Assembly: GCF_904846715.1 (NCBI RefSeq)
Contig: NZ_CAJHBU010000002.1
Location: 62,001-126,000, forward strand
DNA: 64,000 nucleotides
Source of the DNA: Psychrobacter vallis
Lineage (GTDB): Bacteria; Pseudomonadota; Gammaproteobacteria; Pseudomonadales; Moraxellaceae
Reading direction: 5' to 3'
The translations under genes and the position numbers were made by a program. Positions 29,188 to 39,887 of the stretch are shown here, in pieces. The notes below the pieces were generated by a model. That model saw nothing but the letters and a program-made list of their open reading frames with translations. It was not told the DNA's origin and did no database searches. Every line of letters begins with the position of its first letter. Position 1 is the stretch's first letter.

Positions 29188-31707
29188 ATGGAAAAACTCG
29201 TAGCGATCATCATGGCAGTTTTTGCCGCCCCTTTGCTTATCGGCGGCGCTTATCTGCTCTCTTTAGGCGGTAGTCCATACTATCTCTTTGCTGGCATTGT
29301 CATGCTAGCGACAGCATTTTTATTGTTCAAAAAACACTGGAGTGCTTACGGTCTCTACGCGATCTTTATCGTCGTGACCATTGTGTGGGCACTTTGGGAG
29401 TCTGGCTTTTATTGGTGGGCACTGGCACCTCGTGTGGGCTTCCCATTGATCTTTGGTCTATTAATGTTATTGCCGTGGGTATCTAATAAGATGCGCGGGG
29501 ATAAGGCTCAAGTATCAACCACAAACAGCGTTAAGAAAAGTCCGCTTTATTATTGGAGTCTGCTTGCTAGCGTGGTGGTAGGTGCACTGCTTTCCTTTGG
29601 TAGCTTAGCAAACAACGCGACGGACAAGTTAGGTGAACTTGATTTAAGTGCCTCTGATAAAGACTCCTCTACAAATCTTGGTGACCCATTATCGAATGGT
29701 CAGCAAACGCCAGATGGCGAATGGAGCGCATATGGTCGTACTGACTACGGTCAGCGCTACTCGCCTCTGACTCAAATTACCACTGACAATGTCAAGGATT
29801 TAGAGCTCGCTTGGCAAATCCAAACAGGCGATGTTAAAGGTCCTAATGACGTTGGTGAAACCACTTATCAGGCAACGCCTTTAAAAATCGGCAATGCGCT
29901 GTACTTATGTACGCCGCATAACTGGGTAATGGCACTAAATGCTGACTCTGGTGAGACATTATGGAAGTTTGATCCAAAAGTAGAAAAAAACCTACAACGC
30001 CAACACCAAACATGTCGCGGTGTGTCTTACTATGCGGGCCAATCTGGCACGAATAGCACTCCTCCAGTGGCTAATAATGAGACAAGCAGTACCACCAACA
30101 ATACAGCTGTCAGCAATAAAACCGCTGCAACCAGCGATATGATGGTGCAAAAAATTGCTGGTAATACCTTTGAAAATGCATCTAAGCAATGCGATGCTAA
30201 GATATTTATCCCAACTTCTGATGCCAAACTATATGCACTCGATCCAAATACTGGGCAACGCTGTCAAGATTTTGGTGAAGATGGCGCATTAGATTTGATG
30301 CACAATATGCCATTTACACAGGCAGGCTACTACTATTCGACGTCGCCTCCGATAGTGGTAGGCAATACGATTGTTGTGGCAGGTGCCGTCAATGACAACT
30401 ATGACGTTAACTCACCCTCTGGTGTTATCCGTGCTTATGATGTCAATACTGGTGAGCTATTGTGGAACTGGGATTCAGGTGATCCTGACAACACCGCGCC
30501 TTTTGATGTCAATGATCCTACTCAGACGTACAAAACCAGCTCCCCAAATTCATGGGCGATCGCTAGTGCTGATGAAGAGCTGGGTTTGGTTTACTTCCCT
30601 ATGGGTAACCGCACGCCGGATCAGCTGGGTAGCTACCGCAACGCTGCTGAAGAAAAATATGCAACCTCTGTGGTCGCGTTAGATATTAATACAGGCGAAG
30701 CACGCTGGGTTCAGCAATTTGTCCATCATGATCTTTGGGATATGGATACCCCTGCTCAACCAACGTTGCTTGACTTAGATACCGCTGATGGCGTCCAACC
30801 TGCTCTAGTTGTACCGACCAAGCAAGGTGATGTGTATGTCTTGAACCGTGCAACAGGCGAGCCTATTGTACCAATTAAAGAACGTGAGGCACCGCAAGGC
30901 TATCTTATTGCAGGTGAACACGCCGCACCTACTCAGCCTTATTCTGGTTTGAGTTTTGAGCCACCGATGTTGAAAGAAAAAGACATGTGGGGTGCCAGCC
31001 TGATTGATCAGATGATGTGCCGGATTGAATTTAACCAGCTTAATTATGATGGTCGTTATACACCACCATCAACGAATGGCAGCATAGTCTATCCAGGTAA
31101 CTTTGGTACCTTTAACTGGGGCGGAATCGCAGTCGATCCTGAAAATGGCGTGATGTTTGGTATGCCAACTTACCTTGCCTTTACCTCAAAACTCATTCCT
31201 AAAGAAACACTTGGGGATGTTGAAACCAATAAAGGTGAGCAAGGTGTGAATGCCAATGAAGGCGCAGATTATGCGGTAGAAATGGGACCGTTTTTATCAC
31301 CGCTTGGCGTACCTTGTCAGCAGCCACCATGGGGCACGATAGCGGGTGCTGATCTAGCCACAGGTGAGATTGCTTATCAACGCAAAAATGGTACGGTACA
31401 GGACTTATCTCCTATTCCATTAAAATTGGAGTTGGGTGTCCCTGGTATCGGTGGACCTATCATCACTAAAGGCGGCTTAGCATTCTTATCAGCGGCGACC
31501 GAAAACAACTTTCGTGCTTATGATTTGAAAAATGGCGATGTGCTATGGAATGTGCGTATTCCAGCAGGTGGTCAAGCCACGCCTATGACTTACTTGAACT
31601 CTAAAGGCGAGCAGATGGTAGTACTTGTTGCTGGTGGACATGGTTCAGTGGGTACCACCATTGGCGATTATGTCATGGCCTATAAGCTTAGTGACCAATC
31701 TAAATAA
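29188..31707 (+). CDS. gcd: Membrane-bound PQQ-dependent glucose dehydrogenase
   Basis: Gcd oxidises glucose to gluconolactone in the periplasm and passes electrons to ubiquinone. It has 839 residues. The first 145 hold five hydrophobic segments anchoring it in the inner membrane. The beta-propeller follows, beginning WSAYGRTDYGQRYSPLTQI, with W-motif repeats, AWQIQTGD, CQQPPWGTIAGADLATGEI and PATPMTY-like tails. A Ser/Thr/Asn-rich insert (NNETSSTTNNTAVSNKT) lies near residue 300 in a blade loop. The cofactor PQQ is needed, but no pqq genes are in the window. AACGTT-ATTC-AACGTT lies upstream near 29060. Confidence 0.95.
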   Translation: MEKLVAIIMAVFAAPLLIGGAYLLSLGGSPYYLFAGIVMLATAFLLFKKHWSAYGLYAIFIVVTIVWALWESGFYWWALAPRVGFPLIFGLLMLLPWVSNKMRGDKAQVSTTNSVKKSPLYYWSLLASVVVGALLSFGSLANNATDKLGELDLSASDKDSSTNLGDPLSNGQQTPDGEWSAYGRTDYGQRYSPLTQITTDNVKDLELAWQIQTGDVKGPNDVGETTYQATPLKIGNALYLCTPHNWVMALNADSGETLWKFDPKVEKNLQRQHQTCRGVSYYAGQSGTNSTPPVANNETSSTTNNTAVSNKTAATSDMMVQKIAGNTFENASKQCDAKIFIPTSDAKLYALDPNTGQRCQDFGEDGALDLMHNMPFTQAGYYYSTSPPIVVGNTIVVAGAVNDNYDVNSPSGVIRAYDVNTGELLWNWDSGDPDNTAPFDVNDPTQTYKTSSPNSWAIASADEELGLVYFPMGNRTPDQLGSYRNAAEEKYATSVVALDINTGEARWVQQFVHHDLWDMDTPAQPTLLDLDTADGVQPALVVPTKQGDVYVLNRATGEPIVPIKEREAPQGYLIAGEHAAPTQPYSGLSFEPPMLKEKDMWGASLIDQMMCRIEFNQLNYDGRYTPPSTNGSIVYPGNFGTFNWGGIAVDPENGVMFGMPTYLAFTSKLIPKETLGDVETNKGEQGVNANEGADYAVEMGPFLSPLGVPCQQPPWGTIAGADLATGEIAYQRKNGTVQDLSPIPLKLELGVPGIGGPIITKGGLAFLSAATENNFRAYDLKNGDVLWNVRIPAGGQATPMTYLNSKGEQMVVLVAGGHGSVGTTIGDYVMAYKLSDQSK

Positions 31708-31767
31708 AACCATATTGATAAAGCATTAATGATTTGATTCATTGCCGCTTTAATAATAGCCAATCGA

Positions 31768-31800
31768 AAAAGCAGGTAACTTAGGTTGCCTGCTTTTTTT
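31768..31800 (+). terminator. Terminator of gcd
   Basis: AGCAGG-TAAC-TTA-GGTT-GCCTGCT followed by TTTTTTT, about 60 bases after the stop codon. Confidence 0.88.
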
Positions 31801-31963
31801 ATGAAATACCAACAATCAACCTCATTTTTTTATCCATTAGAGTGCGTAAAAGCAACTCACGCTAATTTGTTATGAATTATTACTACTCAGTAACACGACT
31901 TGAAATCGAGATTGATAACGGGCATATCAAGAGAAAATAATTAATAACTCTATTGGATCACTT

Positions 31964-32983
31964 ATGAGTAACAAAATCCCATTGTCTTTTTTAGACCTTG
32001 CCCCTGTACCTCAAGGAAACACTATCGCTGAAGGCATCGCCCAAACGGTTGAAACCGCGCAGCAAGCAGAAAAATCTGGCTTAAATCGTTATTGGATGGC
32101 TGAGCATCATAATATGCCGGGCATCGCCAGTGCAGCAACCTCAGTGCTACTATCGCATATCGGTAGTCAAACCAAGCACATACGTATTGGTGCAGGCGGC
32201 GTGATGCTACCCAACCATGCGCCTCTCGTGATCGCTGAGCAATTCGGCACATTACAGGCATTATATGGTGACCGTGTTGACTTAGGTTTGGGACGTGCAC
32301 CTGGTACTGATGGTGCTACGTTTCAGGCACTACGCCGGCAAATGAAGGATGCTGAGCGTTTTCCACAAGACGTGCAAGAACTGATGTATTTCTTGGGTAA
32401 TGACACAGATAACAGTCCTGTACAGGCTTTCCCTGGAGCAAATTCAAAAATTCCTATTTGGATATTAGGCTCCTCCTTGTTTGGGGCAACCTTAGCGGCT
32501 CATTTAGGGCTACCCTATGTGTTTGCCTCACACTTTGCACCGCAAATGCTTTCTCAAGCCATCACTGCTTATCGTGAGAACTTCAAACCATCTGCCTATC
32601 TAGACAAGCCTTATGTGATGGTAGCTGCAAACTTGTTACTTGCTGATGATGATGCGACTGCAAACTATCACTTTACTTCAGCTCAGCAAAGTTTCGTACG
32701 TTTGCGCCGTGGTGAAAAGGGTCAGATGCCCAAACCTACTCACGATATGGATAGCATTTGGAGTCAAGCAGAAAAAATGATGGTGGATAATGCGCTGTCT
32801 GTCTCCTTTATCGGCTCTGTTGACACGGTAGAACCAAAACTTGCTGCATTTTTGGCAACGTATCAGCCAGATGAGCTAATAGTGACTGCCAATGTACATG
32901 ATCATGCAGCACGTATGCGTTCACTTGAACTTACACCTGAGCTAAACTTATTTACTTTACAATCCAATGAGACGCTTGCATAA
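31964..32983 (+). CDS. Luciferase-like (LLM class) flavin-dependent oxidoreductase
   Basis: A 339-residue TIM-barrel flavoenzyme of the bacterial-luciferase-like superfamily, in the YhbW/MsnO8-type subgroup. It starts KIPLSFLDLAPV and has RYWMAEHHNMPGIASAAT, IRIGAGGVMLPNHAPLVIAEQFGTL and RVDLGLGRAPGTDGATF. Members use reduced FMN or F420 to oxidise diverse substrates. FMN is expected here, since no F420 genes are seen, and the substrate is unknown. A small membrane-protein gene follows within 25 bases, and the pair ends at a shared terminator. Confidence 0.88.
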   Translation: MSNKIPLSFLDLAPVPQGNTIAEGIAQTVETAQQAEKSGLNRYWMAEHHNMPGIASAATSVLLSHIGSQTKHIRIGAGGVMLPNHAPLVIAEQFGTLQALYGDRVDLGLGRAPGTDGATFQALRRQMKDAERFPQDVQELMYFLGNDTDNSPVQAFPGANSKIPIWILGSSLFGATLAAHLGLPYVFASHFAPQMLSQAITAYRENFKPSAYLDKPYVMVAANLLLADDDATANYHFTSAQQSFVRLRRGEKGQMPKPTHDMDSIWSQAEKMMVDNALSVSFIGSVDTVEPKLAAFLATYQPDELIVTANVHDHAARMRSLELTPELNLFTLQSNETLA

Positions 32984-33007
32984 TTATTGATAAACTATAC
33001 TGAGAAA

Positions 33008-33166
33008 ATGGTTATGGAACCCTCTACTTTTATCGGTTCATCGATATTTCTATACATTGCAGCGTTTATTGTCGTGATGGCTATTGCTGGTTATGTAACA
33101 TATCGTACTAGCCCAAAGCGCAAACAGCGCCGAGAAGACAAGCGCAATCATGATAATGTAAGATAA
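33008..33166 (+). CDS. Small single-span membrane protein (52 residues)
   Basis: An unrecognised short gene. It has a polar N-terminus and a hydrophobic helix (SIFLYIAAFIVVMAIAGYV) over residues 11-29. A strongly basic tail (KRKQRREDKRN) would stay cytosolic. It may start at 33008 or at the in-frame ATG at 33014, each near GAGAAA. It lies 25 bases after the flavoenzyme stop and two bases before a perfect terminator, which supports real expression as the last gene of that operon. Confidence 0.6.
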   Translation: MVMEPSTFIGSSIFLYIAAFIVVMAIAGYVTYRTSPKRKQRREDKRNHDNVR

Positions 33167-33167
33167 T

Positions 33168-33206
33168 AAAAGCCCTTTTCTCCGATTGGAGAAAAGGGCT
33201 TTTTTA
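33168..33206. terminator. Terminator after the LLM oxidoreductase operon
   Basis: AAAAGCCCTTTTCTCC, GATT loop, GGAGAAAAGGGCTTTTTT. A long perfect stem, flanked by A and T runs. It may serve both this operon and the opposing AEC gene at 33281. Confidence 0.93.
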
Positions 33207-33280
33207 GTGCTATAAGAACATGCCGACAGTTAATGCTTATATCGAGTTAAAGTTATTAAGTCACCTTACTAAAACTATTA

Positions 33281-34240
33281 TTACATCAAACCAAGCGCCC
33301 GCAACGCTGCGGCACCAAACGCCATTCCAAACATCCCTACGACAGTGGTAAATGCTAAAATATTTGCCGCAAGCACGTCATTACCACCCATAGCCTTTGC
33401 CATGACATAACTGGCTGCTGCGGCTGGTGATGCCACCATCAAGAATAGTACGCCCATATGTACACCTGATAAGCCAAACGCTAACCCAATCGCAATAGCT
33501 ACCAATGGCGCAACCACGATACGACCGATACTGGCCTGCATGGACAGCCCTGATGCATTCAACATCGACTTCAAATCAATACTGGCACCAGCGCAAATCA
33601 GTGCTAAAGGCAACGCTACCGCTGCCAATAAATCACCAGTAGTGTGAATCACACCCGTCAGCGGTGGCAATGGCAGCGCCTTATAGGCAAATGCTGCTAA
33701 TAATGCCAGTATGAGCGGGTTGGTAAATACTTTTTTGATAATCATAGTACTGCGACTGACCCAAGTATCATCCGCACTTTTGGATACGCGGCTTAGGGTA
33801 ATGACAGCTAAAATATTAAACAGTATCGTGACTATTCCCATATAGACAGCACCGATACTTAAACCTGCGTCTCCGTAAGCATTGTAAACGGTCGCTAGAC
33901 CTATAATAGCCATGTTGCTACGGAAAATACCTTGTACAAACACCCCTTGGTCAGCAGGTCGTTTGACATAACGCTTGGCATAAAGCTCTGCCCCAATAAA
34001 CAGAATAAACGTGACTAAGATACCAACCAAGATTAGTGTGATTTGCTTACCATAGTCGACGTCGCTATCGACCACACTAAAGAATAGCAAACACGGTAAG
34101 CAATAGTTGAATACAAAGCTTGATGACTGATCAATAAAAGTTTGACTTGCCTCACCGCGTCTTTGCATAAAAAAACCCAACCCCATTAAAGCAAGGTTGG
34201 GAAAGACAATAGTAATGGCAAAAATAATAGCTTCAATCAT
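33281..34240 (-). CDS. AEC-family transporter
   Basis: A 319-residue inner-membrane protein with about ten hydrophobic segments, related to plant auxin efflux carriers (AEC). The N-terminal IVFPNLALMGLGFFMQRRGEA and the C-terminal ASPAAAASYVMAKAMGGN are characteristic of the family, which includes malonate and malate transporters. It stands alone on its strand between two terminators. Its substrate cannot be inferred. Confidence 0.87.
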   Translation of the reverse strand: MIEAIIFAITIVFPNLALMGLGFFMQRRGEASQTFIDQSSSFVFNYCLPCLLFFSVVDSDVDYGKQITLILVGILVTFILFIGAELYAKRYVKRPADQGVFVQGIFRSNMAIIGLATVYNAYGDAGLSIGAVYMGIVTILFNILAVITLSRVSKSADDTWVSRSTMIIKKVFTNPLILALLAAFAYKALPLPPLTGVIHTTGDLLAAVALPLALICAGASIDLKSMLNASGLSMQASIGRIVVAPLVAIAIGLAFGLSGVHMGVLFLMVASPAAAASYVMAKAMGGNDVLAANILAFTTVVGMFGMAFGAAALRALGLM

Positions 34241-34421
34241 AAATAAGCTCGATTCGGTGACAAGCCCATAATAATATGAGCATCAGCGAAATAAATTAAT
34301 AAGTAGCAACAAAATTTTCTGACCCAGTATAAAGACAAAGTAACAAGTAAGACAAGGTCGTATGTTATTTTCTTTTGATGAGCGCTATCTCCGTTGATAA
34401 ATATAGTACTCTATCATAAAC

Positions 34422-34458
34422 AAAAGCCCGCAACGAGACATCGTTGCGGGCTTTTTTT
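34422..34458 (-). terminator. Terminator of mnmG
   Basis: AAAGCCCGCAACGA, GACA loop, TCGTTGCGGGCTTTTTTT. A strong GC stem with A and T flanks, 26 bases past the mnmG stop. Confidence 0.93.
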
Positions 34459-34483
34459 ATCATAAATCTTTATCAGTCTGCCA

Positions 34484-36379
34484 TTATGAGTCTAGCGCTG
34501 CCTTCGCTTTTTTATGCTTTTTGACTGTCATTGCCAAGAGCTGTATGGCAGCAGGTGTAACACCGCTCACACGTCCAGCTTGAGCAAGCGTAGCAGGACG
34601 AACATGAGTGAGCTTCTGTACAATCTCATTTGATAATCCCGATACGGCACTATAATCAAAGTCCATCGGCAGCGCCGTATTCTCCAGACGTTTCAACTGA
34701 TCAATCTCTTCTTGCTGACGATCAATGTATCCTGCGTATTTGACAGAAATCTCTATCTGCTCTCCCACTTGTGCATCAACTTTTGAGTCAGTGATAGCGG
34801 CGATATCAGCAAAATGTATTTGCGGACGCTTTAGCAAATCAAAGGCGGTTGATTCTTTAGAAAGCACCTCGCCAGTTTGCTCAGTCACTTGCTTTCCTAA
34901 GGCATTAACAGGCGTTGCCCACATGTCTTTTAAACGTGACGTTTCTGTCGTGATCGCATCCATTTTCTCTTGGTAAGCCTGCCAGCGTACGTCATCCACC
35001 AAGCCCAATTTACGACCAGTCTCTGTTAGGCGTTGATCCGCATTGTCTTCACGTAGCAATAGACGATACTCAGCGCGGCTCGTAAACATACGGTATGGCT
35101 CGGTGGTACCATGCGTAATCAAGTCGTCAACAAGCACGCCAAGGTACGCTTCATCACGACGCGGTGTCCACGTTTCAAACTCACTATTGTTAGTAGTGAC
35201 CAATGCAGCATTGGTACCTGCTAGCAACCCTTGTACACCCGCTTCTTCGTAGCCCGTCGTGCCGTTGATTTGACCTGCAAAGTACAAACGATCGATAGAT
35301 TTGGTTTCAAGCGTTGGCTTTAGATTTTGTGGATCAAAGTAATCATACTCAATCGCATATCCTGGGCGAGTAATATGCGCGTTTTCTAAGCCTTTCATAC
35401 TATGAATAAAGTCTAACTGCACATCAAATGGCAAACTGGTCGAGATACCATTCGGATAAAGCTCATGTGTGGTCAAGCCTTCTGGCTCAATAAATATCTG
35501 ATGGCTATCTTTGTCAGCAAAACGATGTATCTTATCTTCAATAGATGGGCAATAACGAGGGCCAACCCCTTCGATCTTGCCAGAGAACATCGGCGAGCGG
35601 TCGAGGTTTTCACGGATAATGTCATGAGTACGGGCATTGGTATGCGTGATATAACAGTTAACCTGTTCTGGATGCATGGACACATCACCCATATAGCTCA
35701 TGACTGGTAGCGGTGTATCACCCGGCTGTACCGCCATCACACTAAAATCCACGCTACGCGCATCGATCCGCGCTGGTGTGCCAGTTTTTAAACGCCCGAC
35801 TGGCAGCTTAAGCTCACGCAAACGGTCAGCGAGCTTGATAGAAGGCTGATCCCCTGCGCGTCCACCATTTGAGTTCTCAAGACCAATATGAATAACCCCG
35901 CCTAAGAAAGTACCTGAGGTCAGCACAACAGTTTCGGTCTTAAAGACAATCCCAGTAGAGGTCACAACTGCCGTAGCACGACCATTCTCCACCAAGATAT
36001 CATCAGCAGCTTGCTGAAATAAATCCAAATTTGGCTGGTTCTCTAATGTATGACGAATCGCCGCTTTATAAAGAATGCGATCTGCTTGGGCACGTGTGGC
36101 ACGAACGGCTGCCCCTTTACGGCTATTTAATACGCGAAACTGAATACCTGCTTTATCTGTCGCTAACGCCATCGCCCCGCCTAACGCATCAATTTCACGT
36201 ACTAAATGTGATTTACCGATACCACCAATCGCTGGATTACAACTCATCTGTCCCAGCGTTTCGATATTATGCGTCAACAATAAGGTTTGCGCGCCCATAC
36301 GTGCAGCCGCCAAAGCCGCTTCTGTGCCAGCATGACCACCACCGATCACTATCACGTCGTAATGTTTTGGGTACTGCAT
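34484..36379 (-). CDS. mnmG: tRNA uridine-5-carboxymethylaminomethyl modification enzyme MnmG
   Basis: MnmG (GidA) with MnmE adds the carboxymethylaminomethyl group to U34 of several tRNAs, using FAD, NADH and methylene-tetrahydrofolate. It has 631 residues, matching the family. The frame extends 144 bases upstream, but the ATG at 36379 has GAGG at good spacing and yields [20 protein letters not shown], the usual start. FAD-binding [51 protein letters not shown] and [15 protein letters not shown] are all present. Together with tusDCBE and mnmA, it completes most of the U34 pathway here. Confidence 0.97.
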   Translation of the reverse strand: MQYPKHYDVIVIGGGHAGTEAALAAARMGAQTLLLTHNIETLGQMSCNPAIGGIGKSHLVREIDALGGAMALATDKAGIQFRVLNSRKGAAVRATRAQADRILYKAAIRHTLENQPNLDLFQQAADDILVENGRATAVVTSTGIVFKTETVVLTSGTFLGGVIHIGLENSNGGRAGDQPSIKLADRLRELKLPVGRLKTGTPARIDARSVDFSVMAVQPGDTPLPVMSYMGDVSMHPEQVNCYITHTNARTHDIIRENLDRSPMFSGKIEGVGPRYCPSIEDKIHRFADKDSHQIFIEPEGLTTHELYPNGISTSLPFDVQLDFIHSMKGLENAHITRPGYAIEYDYFDPQNLKPTLETKSIDRLYFAGQINGTTGYEEAGVQGLLAGTNAALVTTNNSEFETWTPRRDEAYLGVLVDDLITHGTTEPYRMFTSRAEYRLLLREDNADQRLTETGRKLGLVDDVRWQAYQEKMDAITTETSRLKDMWATPVNALGKQVTEQTGEVLSKESTAFDLLKRPQIHFADIAAITDSKVDAQVGEQIEISVKYAGYIDRQQEEIDQLKRLENTALPMDFDYSAVSGLSNEIVQKLTHVRPATLAQAGRVSGVTPAAIQLLAMTVKKHKKAKAALDS

Positions 36380-36629
36380 GTATGCCTCACTTGACTCATA
36401 ACGCTGCTGATTCCCATATTCTATTTCACAGAACATGGCTACCAGCAAATAAACGTCAGTCGAATTTATAAAAAAGATAACGACCCAGATAAGTCGTTCG
36501 TAATTGATTGAATAACCCAACATTATAACAATTTTTTAACGCTTAAAAAACGTTAGGACAAAAACTATTAGAATTAAGTTTTAATGATAAAAGATACGCC
36601 ACGATAACCATTTGATTAAAGCTAAATTA

Positions 36630-37169
36630 TTAATTTAGTTTATTAGCCGGACTCAGCGGTACGATCTGATCTGAATGACCACTCGTCACCATATGGTGGC
36701 TGCCATAGCCTTCTGGATTGATTTGTAGATACGCATTCATTTGACCAATTGCGTCGCCATCATCACTCGCTAGAATTTGCTCTTTAATCATATCAACTGG
36801 CGGTAATGGTAAGTTTTTGAGCAGAGCCAAGCGCTGCTGATTATCACCTTTATTGACAACCAACTCAATAAGCTGGCGGGCATCAATCGGCAAATCTGGT
36901 GTGCTTTGTGCCAGTAATGCTAAATGATAAGCACCCGCAGCATCTTGGTCTGCGACAATACGCTGCTCGATGGCAATGTAGGTCGCTTCCGTTGCACCGC
37001 CTGCCACACTAAGCTGATGAATGCATTTAAGTGCTGAGTTTGCCTCACTGCTCGCAATTTCAATGATACGTAAAGATCCACTTTTTAAACGCTCGCGACG
37101 TTTTTCGATAATTGCTTGCTCGGCGGCTTCTTTTTGCGCTTGTTGCTGGTCAGATTCCTCGATATTCAT
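36630..37169 (-). CDS. Hypothetical protein, helical and charged
   Basis: An unrecognised 179-residue soluble protein. The first 40 residues (QQQAQKEAAEQAIIEKRRER) are highly charged and probably a coiled coil. The rest is helical with short repeats of Ala, Leu and Gln (AAGAYHLALLAQST), resembling HEAT- or TPR-like packing. No signal peptide or catalytic motif is seen. It lies between mnmG and grxD on the same strand, about 250 bases from mnmG, and it may be Moraxellaceae-specific. Confidence 0.6.
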   Translation of the reverse strand: MNIEESDQQQAQKEAAEQAIIEKRRERLKSGSLRIIEIASSEANSALKCIHQLSVAGGATEATYIAIEQRIVADQDAAGAYHLALLAQSTPDLPIDARQLIELVVNKGDNQQRLALLKNLPLPPVDMIKEQILASDDGDAIGQMNAYLQINPEGYGSHHMVTSGHSDQIVPLSPANKLN

Positions 37170-37263
37170 AAGACTCTCTTTTTGATAATTGTACTTATCA
37201 TTCTGTTTATATTGAACACTTTATGGGGTCAAAACCTATAAAATCAATCAAGTATAAAAGTCA

Positions 37264-37300
37264 TAAAAAAACCCAAATAGCCATTAAGACCACTTGGGTT
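37264..37300 (-). terminator. Probable terminator of grxD
   Basis: AACCCAA and TTGGGTT are 17 bases apart; the minus-strand transcript continues with TTTTTT. The stem is short and the loop large, so strength is uncertain. It lies about 85 bases after the grxD stop. Confidence 0.6.
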
Positions 37301-37382
37301 CGTTGTGCGTTGATCGTAAAACTTATTTATGTATTACTCACTCATTACAATGTCAGAGCAATTCCATAAACCATTTTAACTA

Positions 37383-37733
37383 TTAAGCAGCAGGGCTATT
37401 GGCTTCAACCAATGGCTTTAGCTCACCTGATTGATACATCTGCAAAATAATATCCGATCCACCCATCAATTCGCCGTCAATCCATAATTGCGGAAACGTC
37501 GGCCAGTTAGCGATTTTTGGCAACGTCGCACGAATTTCTGGGTTTTCTAAAATGTTTACAAAAGCAAATGGACGACCGATTTGGGTAAGAACCTCAATCG
37601 ATTTAGCAGAAAAACCACACTGCGGAAACTGCGGTGTGCCTTTCATATAGATAATAACTTTGTTGTCTTTGATTTGATCACGGATCAGTTGTTCAACATC
37701 ATTTGCAGCGGTATTTGGGGTTTGCTCACTCAT
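37383..37733 (-). CDS. grxD: Monothiol glutaredoxin (Grx4 type)
   Basis: A 116-residue monothiol glutaredoxin that binds and delivers a [2Fe-2S] cluster with glutathione. The signature CGFS is in TPQFPQCGFSAKSIEVL, with WPTFPQLWIDGELMGGSDI as the glutathione and cluster interface. The length is normal. An acidic polar N-terminus precedes the thioredoxin fold. It stands alone on the minus strand. Confidence 0.95.
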   Translation of the reverse strand: MSEQTPNTAANDVEQLIRDQIKDNKVIIYMKGTPQFPQCGFSAKSIEVLTQIGRPFAFVNILENPEIRATLPKIANWPTFPQLWIDGELMGGSDIILQMYQSGELKPLVEANSPAA

Positions 37734-37890
37734 AAAAGCTCCTATTGATAATAGCGGTTCATTAAAATATTATTTGTGTTGCAAAATAATTAAGTAAAGA
37801 TATGGCTGATACATGGGGCGATTGCCACTGTATTACAAGCACTATTTTATATTGTTTTGACTAGTCGCTGCCTTGCTAGGTTCGCCAGCA

Positions 37891-38391
37891 TTAAAGATTA
37901 ACAGTATTAGGCACTAATAATACCACGGCATTGGCCATGATACCCTCTTGTCGACCCGTAAAACCCAGTTTTTCAGTGGTGGTGGCTTTAACGCTGATAT
38001 GACTCACTGATGTTTGCAAGTCACTAGCGATGTTTTCACGCATGGCTTGACTGTGAGGGGCCAGTTTTGGACGCTCGCACATGACGGTAATATCTGCATT
38101 CCCTAGGCTATAACCCGCTTCTTGTACTTTACTATAAACGTAACGTAGCAATATTCGCGAGTCCAAGCCTGCATGAGCGGCATCTGTGTCAGGGAAATGC
38201 TGACCAATATCACCAAGCGCCAATGCACCCAATAGCGCATCTGCGAGCGCGTGTAGTACCACATCGCCGTCCGAATGCGCCAACAAACTGTGAGTGTGCT
38301 CGATAGGCACGCCCGCTAGTATGACATATTGCTGCTGCTGACCATTATTGTGAAAAGCATGAACGTCGATACCTTGACCAATTTTTATCAT
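37891..38391 (-). CDS. ispF: 2-C-methyl-D-erythritol 2,4-cyclodiphosphate synthase
   Basis: IspF cyclises CDP-ME-2-phosphate to MEcPP in the non-mevalonate isoprenoid pathway, as a zinc-dependent trimer. It has 166 residues, close to the family norm. Metal ligands are visible as Asp8 and His10 in GQGIDVHAF, and a His in the [21 protein letters not shown] stretch. The [10 protein letters not shown] and [10 protein letters not shown] motifs are conserved. It stands apart from ispD, with which it is often fused or adjacent elsewhere. Confidence 0.96.
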   Translation of the reverse strand: MIKIGQGIDVHAFHNNGQQQQYVILAGVPIEHTHSLLAHSDGDVVLHALADALLGALALGDIGQHFPDTDAAHAGLDSRILLRYVYSKVQEAGYSLGNADITVMCERPKLAPHSQAMRENIASDLQTSVSHISVKATTTEKLGFTGRQEGIMANAVVLLVPNTVNL

Positions 38392-38651
38392 TATTATTCC
38401 AAATTCGTTAGGCGTGATTAAAATAATTTAAAACCACTATTTGAATTTTTAGAGCGGTTTTGCTCACAGTAAAATGCCATGGGTCGCCACCAGTTTCAAT
38501 TAACTGGTATAATATGACGCTTATTTTATCATAATACCAAATCCAAAAGAAAAACAGGAACTGTCAGCTTGCTAAGATTGTCATTCGTCTTTGTATTGAT
38601 TTTCAGAACCCTTATGGCTTTTGGACAAAGTATAAATAGTTGAGCCGCTCT

Positions 38652-39863
38652 ATGTCAGCCATTGTACCAAACTCAGATTCTTTTACCGCCCATCGCCCTT
38701 TAACACTTGCCGATATCGACAATCCTAGCGCCAAGCATGTGATTGTTGGCATGTCAGGTGGGGTCGATTCTTCTGTATCAGCCGTTCTGCTCCAGCAGGC
38801 AGGTTTTAAGGTTGAAGGCCTGTTTATGAAGAACTGGGAGGAAGATGACGGTACCGAGTACTGTACAGCGATGGATGATCTAGCAGACGCGCAAGCCGTG
38901 TGTGATAAAATCGGTATGAAGTTGCACACAGCCAACTTTGCCATGGAATATTGGGATCGGGTTTTTGAGCACTTCTTAGCCGAATATAAAGCGGGTCGTA
39001 CGCCAAATCCTGATATTTTGTGCAACAAAGAAATTAAGTTTAAGGCATTTTTGGATTATGCTTTGACACTCGGGGCCGATTATATCGCCACCGGACACTA
39101 CACACGTCGCAGTGTGAATTATAAAAATGAGCATGGCACTGAGGTTGCGCAGTTATTGCGCGGCCTTGATAACAATAAAGACCAAAGTTACTTCTTACAT
39201 GCAGTTGGCGGCGATAAAATTGCTAAGACGCTATTCCCAGTCGGTGAGCTTGAAAAACCTGTGGTTCGTCAAATCGCTGAGGAGCATGATCTGGCTACCG
39301 CCAAGAAGAAAGACTCTACCGGCATTTGCTTCATTGGCGAGCGACGCTTTAAGGATTTTTTACAGCAGTACTTGCCCGCCCAAAAAGGCGATATTGTTAC
39401 TGATGATGGCAATATCATCGGAACTCATGATGGCCTTATGTATTACACTTTGGGTCAACGCGGTGGTATCGGGATTGGCGGCGTCAAAGACCGTCCAGAA
39501 GAACCATGGTTTGTACTGGCAAAAGACTTAGATAAAAATCGTTTAATCGTGGGTCAAGGTCACGAACATCCTATGATGATGAGCAACGAGCTAAAAGCTT
39601 ATAAGCTTGATTGGATAGATGGTTTGCCATCTGTTGATGTCTTTAGCGAAAATGGTTTGCGCTGTATGGCAAAATCTCGTTATCGTCAGCCTGACCAAGC
39701 CTGCTATGTGTTTGCAATGAAAGATGACGGTAGTGAAGTGCTCGTGGTATTTGATGAGCCACAGCGTGCCGTGACCCCAGGTCAATCAGCAGTATTTTAT
39801 ATTGATGAAATCTGTTTGGGCGGTGGCGTGATTGCTTCTATTGATGCCCCGTGTGGGTTCTAG
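38652..39863 (+). CDS. mnmA: tRNA-specific 2-thiouridylase
   Basis: MnmA adenylates U34 and replaces its O2 with sulfur delivered by the Tus relay. It has about 403 residues. An N-terminal extension of about 30 residues precedes the PP-loop [10 protein letters not shown]. Catalytic cysteines are in [12 protein letters not shown] and [10 protein letters not shown], with the ATGHYTRR and KDQSYFL motifs between them. The ATG at 38652 is chosen over TTG at 38640. The E. coli protein has 368 residues. A small membrane-protein gene follows closely. Confidence 0.96.
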   Translation: MSAIVPNSDSFTAHRPLTLADIDNPSAKHVIVGMSGGVDSSVSAVLLQQAGFKVEGLFMKNWEEDDGTEYCTAMDDLADAQAVCDKIGMKLHTANFAMEYWDRVFEHFLAEYKAGRTPNPDILCNKEIKFKAFLDYALTLGADYIATGHYTRRSVNYKNEHGTEVAQLLRGLDNNKDQSYFLHAVGGDKIAKTLFPVGELEKPVVRQIAEEHDLATAKKKDSTGICFIGERRFKDFLQQYLPAQKGDIVTDDGNIIGTHDGLMYYTLGQRGGIGIGGVKDRPEEPWFVLAKDLDKNRLIVGQGHEHPMMMSNELKAYKLDWIDGLPSVDVFSENGLRCMAKSRYRQPDQACYVFAMKDDGSEVLVVFDEPQRAVTPGQSAVFYIDEICLGGGVIASIDAPCGF

Positions 39864-39887
39864 AATACACAAGGAGCATTGATTGAA

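Noticed and set aside
36380..36523. Longer MnmG with a hydrophobic 48-residue N-terminus
   Set aside because: GAGG precedes the ATG at 36379, whose product starts as in all known MnmG. The upstream part is an open frame without a start signal.
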